Source of the DNA: Artocarpus heterophyllus
Lineage: Eukaryota > Streptophyta > Magnoliopsida > Rosales > Moraceae
Reading direction: 5' to 3'
DNA: 64,000 bases
Assembly: GCA_025403435.1 (NCBI GenBank)
Contig: CM046333.1
Span: forward strand, 30,835,521-30,899,520
How positions within the stretch are numbered: the stretch's first letter is position 1; each line of letters starts with the position of its first letter. The position numbers and the translations under genes are program-made. Positions 59,000 to 64,000 of the stretch are shown in pieces. Under the pieces are notes generated by a model that saw only the letters and a program-made list of their open reading frames with translations, made no database searches and had not been told where the DNA came from.

Positions 59000-61033
59000 T
59001 GTTAGACATATATGCCCTAAGGAGTAAAAATATAATAAGTTTTTGGAGGCATCTTTATCAATAAAGAATTTATTTATTATTTATATACCAAATATTGTCC
59101 TCTTTACGTTCATATTTGTTGAATGTATGTTAAGCAAACAAAAGTATGAGACTGTCGGTCTAAACCTTAAGAATTGGGTATATGATGGACGGATTATGTG
59201 GAAGACATGATTCTTAAGGTGATGGTCTAAATCATAAGATCTGCAATCAAGGGAATAAAGTTAGGCGCTTTATTCATGCAAAGATTGTTATGTTGTCTAT
59301 TTCCCTTTTGGGAGATGGTTTGTCTTGACCATCGGAGGTGAACTCCATGAATAGAAACATTGGCATGTTGTCATAGGTGACGATGTGTTGGATTGGGACA
59401 TAAAGTACATTGATTTGGATTAATAATTCTGTCTCAGCAAATCGATTCACTTTAGACAATCATTTGTATTGTATCTTAATCCTGAGATGAATAGTGGGCC
59501 CGTTGTCTTGGCTTGTGTCTTTTGAAGTACCAAAGGGTGACACTCATATTTTAATAGTGGTATGCATGCCAATACGTTGGAGGCATGACTCTTGATAGCG
59601 TAGAACTGTTATCGATCGATATGGAATCCATAGCTCCTCTTTAGGAGTAATGATATCCTCTTATATGTATTATCCTATAATTAGAAAACTGGAACACTCA
59701 ACTATTTGGATACATAGGTGTAAACAAATGGTATATTGTCATTGAATTGTAAGTTTTCTGATGGTAAGATAATGAAACGTAAGATAAAAATAATTAAGAA
59801 GGTAAGACAGAAGTTGTCCTTAAGCTGATTATAGATTATTATATGGGGATACGATACACTATGATATGTCATGGAGACTTAGCGATACTAGCTTCGTAAT
59901 TTTATGTAGTTTGAGAGTGCAGCTCTAAGCTTTTAGTAGAGTAGCGTTGGAGTTGATAATTATGAAATGTATATCTAGGATATTGGATTTCATAATTATC
60001 TGAAGCTTGAACTATATAGGTCTATTTGGTCCCCTTTGCTAGCTCACAACATCTTGTAACGATACGGCGTGCTTTTCTAATAATTGGTAACTTATGTTAG
60101 ATTTATTAGATTGGTTGAAATTTGGAACAATCAAATAATTCATGTCTGTTTATCGGTTGAATTAGTTTTATGATAAAAATTAATTCAAGATAAACTCGTT
60201 GAATTATAAGGATCGGATAATTCTTGTCTGTTTATCAGTTGATTTAATTTTAGATAAATTAGATCAAGATAAACTTGTAGAATTATTGGGAATTGATTTA
60301 TTTTCTTAGAGATTATCTAGATAAAGTTGTTTTGATCAGATAACTTCTCTATTGGGTTATTTGAAGTAAAAATGAGACTTTATCCTATAGAATCTTGGGG
60401 GGAAAATAAAATATTCGTGAGATTGTTATTCGACAGTTCGACCTGCCGATGGACGTGTTCGGCCTGTCGATGGGGCCTGTTCGGCCTGCCAATCAGGTGG
60501 TTCGGACTGCCGATCAACGAAGGATAAGATCATGCATTTCCACGCAAATCTTATCAGATATTGATCCTTACTTGGTTTTGTTTCGAGTTTTTGAGACCTA
60601 ATCTGATAAGGACTGACCCCAAGACCAATCTCTATATAAAGGGAGTAAGTCTTAAGAGTTACTCAGATTAATTGAGAGATTAAGAGTGATACTCTGCTAG
60701 TGAGAATCTGAAAACTCCCTGACAGCTTTTGTTCACAATTCACGAATACTCGCTTTGGTTTCTCTCGATTGGTTGGAAGGAGAGTCATCTAGTGGAAGAG
60801 CTGTACGTGTGAGCCCACACTCACTCTGGTCGTGGATAGAGGATAGCAAAGTAGACCAGTTGATTGAGAATCTTCTAGAATGTTACTTTTCTTCATGTTT
60901 TGCGAGGGTTCTTTGGCACATAAACGTTAGCAAGATCTGGTTAATTTATGCATATAGCATGTCAAACTTGTGTTTTACAAATTACTCTAATGTAAGATTT
61001 TTAAAATTCCGCTGCGTATAATTTTTTCCAACA
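59000..61033 (+). repeat. 3' LTR of the plus-strand copia element
   Basis: It starts tgttagacata after the purine tract aagtgggagat and ends ttttttccaaca. The palindrome cluster is at about 60432-60515 and TATA at 60633-60640. It differs noticeably from the 5' LTR, consistent with an older insertion. Its right end lies 13 bp from the stop codon of the HIPP-like gene. Confidence 0.9.
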
Positions 61034-61046
61034 TATATATCTTCTA

Positions 61047-61794
61047 TCAGATATTAAAATCATTTGGGTCTTCATCACTAAACAATTGAGAGACAAAGAC
61101 ATAGTGAATGAAATAGGGAGCATTTCCTTTTTAGTTTTAGCTTCCACAACCTTCATTTCTTCCTTAACCTCCATGATCTGCAATGACGAGTCAGAGGAAT
61201 TTCCTTCACCACTAATTATTTCTTTTTTTCTATTTTCTTTTCCTCCTTGATAATTTGCTTTTTCTTTTCTTCCTTTTCCTTGGCTATAATTTCTGCATGT
61301 TTGTGCACTTTTCTTCGTAGGAAGGATGTCAGTTTCTCAGGCTCCATGGTCCCGCCCACCGTTAGAACTTGTGATTTCATATCAGTTTTTACACTGAAAT
61401 CTAAAAATTAAAAAAATTAAAAGATATAAATTTAAAAACACATTAATTTATCATGATGGCTAAAGGCACAAATAGAATATTTTGACCATGCTTTGAAATA
61501 AATAGCATATTTTAGAATGATTAAAGTAAATAGCTAGTAAATGTTGTATTTACTAGGCATAAATAAATTATACATCAATAAATAATTTTAATTACGCCGA
61601 GTAAACATATTTACCAGTAAATATGTCATTTACTTTAATCATTTTATAATATGTTATTTACTATCATTACTGGTTGCATAAATCTTCCTATTACCCTTTT
61701 GCATTAGCAATTTCTTCTTGAGGTCTCTCTCACATTGGTCGCAATGCATGTGTACCTTCACTGATATTGTCCACGGAATTTCCTTCAAGTTCAT
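61047..61794 (-). pseudogene. Heavy-metal-associated (HIPP/HPP-type) protein gene, two exons, probably damaged
   Basis: Exon 1 is 61794-61695 (ATG, MNLKEIPWTISVKVHMHCDQC...), with the metal-binding MxCxxC motif MHCDQC at residues 16-21. A 294-nt intron (GT at 61694, AG at 61401-61402) follows. Exon 2 from 61400 completes the HMA fold (VKTDMKSQVLTVGG, EPEKLTSFLRRKVHKHAEII) and enters a Lys/Glu-rich region. In frame, a TAA at 61216-61218 ends a 94-aa product. However, the family's typical C-terminus (PYFIHYVFVSQLFSDEDPN) is present further on in another frame, ending at TGA 61047-61049. Thus two apparent 1-nt shifts lie in or near A-runs (about 61219-61229 and 61120-61140), and the terminal CaaX isoprenylation box is missing. 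HIPPs bind metals such as Cd, Cu or Zn. It could be a decayed gene, a truncated HPP, or sequencing error in homopolymers. Confidence 0.8.
61499..61660. mobile_element. MITE-like foldback element in the HIPP intron
   Basis: The left arm TAAATAGCATATTTTAGAAT and the right arm (reverse complement) TAAATAACATATTATAAAAT continue with about 90% identity over 33 bp (through GATTAAAGTAAAT), then weaker similarity to TTTACTAGGCATAA versus TTTACTCGGCGTAA. Total about 162 bp, lying wholly inside the 61401-61694 intron. No clear TSD was resolved. Confidence 0.6.
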
Positions 61795-61799
61795 ACAAA

Positions 61800-62396
61800 T
61801 TATTTTTTCAGATGTTTACATTACATTTCACGATCCGTATGTACTTACAAAATTAATTGTGTCTATTTAATTAGTCATCTGTAAAATTTATAATGTGGAC
61901 GACGCTATGTACGTTTGCGTGTAACGTTTTTAGACACATTTGGAGATATCCTTTACAAAACAGTTTTAAAATTTTTACATAAATGAATAATGAGACAGAG
62001 AAAGATTTTAGACTATGGACATTATAATTAAACAGGTGAATATAAATGAGAGGGACACTACTAGATGAACATGGAAATAATATTATTAGTATTAATTAAT
62101 CATGATTATCAATATTGTGGTCTCGTGAAAAGCATAAGGGAACACACTCACATATGTACTACCATTGAAAATAACCTTGTAATATAAGACATAAATTATC
62201 GTAGTACTCAAATCTTCACTTGCAAGTAAAAAGTTGGATTAAACATCCAAGAAGATAATAATATAAATTAATCTGAATGTCGGTGGACATGATATATGCA
62301 ACAACGACAACTTAATTATATGTTGCCAAAAAAAAAAACCTTAATTAAATATGCGAAAAAGAAAAAAAAAAACTAAATTATATGGACATGATTCCT
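61800..62396. other. Upstream region of the HIPP-like gene, AT-rich
   Basis: It presumably holds the minus-strand promoter and 5'UTR. No clear TATA box was assigned. No other gene seen. Confidence 0.5.
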
Positions 62397-62405
62397 GACA
62401 TATAT

Positions 62406-63313
62406 GGAAAAGACTACCTTGAGACCCTCTTAAAAGTTCTAATTGATGAGAGACAAATATGGAGGAAAATATTGACCCTTAGATTAAAAAATGAATGGTT
62501 CAAACATAGTGTAGCATAAAAAACAAAATAAAGACTAGTACATTCAATAAAACTCTTATTTTCAAGTTTTTTTTTTTAATAATTACAAAAAAAATAAATT
62601 TTAAATAAAATCATATGAACCATTAGATCTTATTTTGATCTACATGCTTGATTTCTTCAAACCCTAAAAAACACACACGCACATACATACAAGCAATCGA
62701 CCACCCTCGCCTTGGACCCCATAATTGCAAAGTCAACAATCTCTCATGTCCATAACCCCAAACTCAACAAACCATCCCATCTCAACCAAGGGTCGGGTCG
62801 TAACCTATGGAGGTAGAAAGAGCAAAGGCATTGCAACCCATTCTACTTAGGTCATGAATCAACATGTCATGATTGCTGAGACCTGTTGGTCAAGATAGAG
62901 GAAAGCACGAGCTAGGTGGTCAATCTCCAAGAGCTTGGGTCATGATTGACAGATTCATGACCTAAGTGGTTGATCTTTGTGACCATTAGTCATCATCAGT
63001 GGAATTGTGACCTAAGTGATTGTGACCTTTTACAACCCATGGTGATCGCCACCGCCATCGAGATCACAACTCAACACCTCCTACTGTTACAACTAGGGTC
63101 ACCAGCGACCACCCTTGCAAGGTGGTGATGCTCAGGCCTAATAGTTTTTTGTTTTTTTATTTTTTATTTTTTTTATTCTTGAGTTTTGATGAATATAAAT
63201 GGGTGTGTGAGTTGATTCAAATTATGATGGGCTTGTTTATTTTTGACCATTAGATCTCGATATAGAAGCCTCATTGATGAAAATTTTTAGAGGGTATCAT
63301 TGTAAAATTTCCC
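62406..63313. mobile_element. Non-autonomous Mutator-like element (MULE 4)
   Basis: Terminal inverted repeats of about 50 bp: left contains TTGAGACCCTCTTAAAAGTT, right (reverse complement) ATGATACCCTCTAAAAATTT. The flanks gacatatat (62397-62405) and cacataaat (63314-63322) agree at 7 of 9. The ends resemble those of MULE 3 (TGATAAAACCCTTTAGAAAT), so they may be related families. The interior is GC-richer (62690-63150) with no recognisable protein. Confidence 0.55.
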
Positions 63314-63517
63314 CACATAAATATGTTGGTTTTGTAAGATTCAAAGCTGATAATATATTGCACATGTTTCATTAATATGAATAAGGAAAGACCCAAAAAG
63401 TATTCTTGTAATTGGATTGGTTTAAAGATTCATTTGTTCCATAAGGTTCGACTGTGGAATTCATTAATCTTTAGGGATGGTGACGAAAATTAGTTCCGTT
63501 TAATTTTAAGGGAGAAT

Positions 63518-64000
63518 GAGAGAAATAAACCACTTATAGAGGAATAAAAATTTATAGGCCCAGTTTAAAACAAAGTAAATAAATATGCCAAAAAAAATAT
63601 AAATACAGATTTATGAACTTATGAATTACAAAAATACCCTTAATTTAATTTAGGGTTTTTCATCATCTTTCTCTCCTCTCTCTTCCCCCTTCTCTCTCCT
63701 CACTTGTCTCCTTCCACATTTCTCTTTCTTGTCTTTTCTTATTTTTTAGTCCTTTGTTATTTTTTTAGTCCTTCTTCTCCCCCACCCGTTTCTATGGTTT
63801 TTCCATCCACTTTCCTCGTCCAATGCGTCATCGCCAAAGCCGTTAAAGGTAGGTCATGTGGAGTCCCTTGAAGGAGAAGGTCGCGCCTTCATTGGAGTTG
63901 CCACCCCCGAACCTTTAGTTGACTTTCTCTCTCTCTATGACAGGCGACGACAGAGACCGATTCGTGCAAACAAATAGAGAAAGTCATGGAGAGAGAGAGT
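63518..64000. mobile_element. Probable fifth MULE-like element, cut by the window end
   Basis: The segment starts gagagaaataaaccacttat and has the layout of MULE 1: an AT-rich end with tatgcc and aatacccttaa words, then tagggttttt, then a CT-rich tract (63665-63790), then coding-like sequence. The right end and TSD are outside the window. Confidence 0.3.
63794..63850 (+). pseudogene. Exon-like coding fragment in the last MULE-like element
   Basis: ATG 63794 opens MVFPSTFLVQCVIAKAVK, followed by G and a GTAGGT splice-donor-like sequence. It lies after a CT-rich leader. This looks like a captured first exon of a host gene. Family not recognised. Confidence 0.25.

Larger units (their letters stand above)
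41678..61033 (+). mobile_element. Ty1/copia retrotransposon (family 2), plus strand, split by a nested copy
   Basis: Direct LTRs lie at 41678-43674 and 59000-61033, with flanks tacat (41673-41677) and tatat (61034-61038), a 4/5 TSD. The internal region is collinear with the nested copy in opposite orientation: leader 43675-45324, gag from ATG 45325, an interruption at 46203-55912, then protease, integrase, RT and RNase H to about 58965. The coding region contains many stops and indels, so the element is dead and older than its insert. The YVDD-type motif and domain order place it in Ty1/copia; long LTRs suggest an Angela/Tork-like lineage, tentatively. Confidence 0.9.

Overview
This is a gene-poor, repeat-rich stretch of a plant nuclear genome, most likely a eudicot. 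The background is very AT-rich, and there are LTR retrotransposons with plant tRNA-iMet primer sites, Mutator-like, hAT and CACTA DNA transposons, a tRNA-derived SINE, and two plant-specific gene families: AHL (AT-hook/PPC) and HIPP (heavy-metal-associated protein). I cannot name the species. By area the window is mostly transposons, many nested in one another; I found boundaries and target-site duplications (TSDs) for most of them.

Layout. 1-644: end of a CACTA element with palindromic subterminal repeats. 1014-1109: a 96-bp SINE with a perfect 15-bp TSD. 1142-6454: three Mutator-like elements (MULEs; 1142-3107, 3692-4704, 5544-6454) with 9-bp TSDs, two holding coding-like captured fragments. 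7807-16862: a complete chromovirus-type Ty3/gypsy element with 2.15-kb LTRs, whose pol is broken by point stop codons but not by frameshifts. 16863-22900: old LTR-like debris. 24575-25474: an intact intronless clade-A AHL gene, the only clearly intact host gene. 27834-40763: an old, minus-strand Ty1/copia element carrying a 930-bp hAT element in its 3' LTR and a solo LTR of another copia family in its leader. 41678-61033: a plus-strand copia element of that second family, split by a young minus-strand member of the same family (46203-55912). 61047-61794 (minus): a two-exon HIPP-type gene, not found by simple ORF calling, whose stop codon lies 13 bp from the end of the copia element. 62406-63313 and about 63518-64000: further MULE-like elements.

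How the parts relate. The two copia elements of family 2 form a nest of opposite orientation, so gag, pol and LTR sequences are present as long inverted repeats that could give double-stranded RNA. A GC-rich cluster of short palindromes (type GTTCGGC-AG-GCCGAAC) lies in the gypsy LTR and in the leader and U3 of the unrelated copia family. It has similar flanks in each and looks like a shared or exchanged regulatory module; this is the most unusual signal in the window. The copia leader also carries four conserved CCCCTAGG palindromes just upstream of gag.

Limits: all alignments, TSDs and divergence figures were made by eye. Family assignments rest on motifs. Stretches described as holding nothing may contain decayed repeats I could not recognise.
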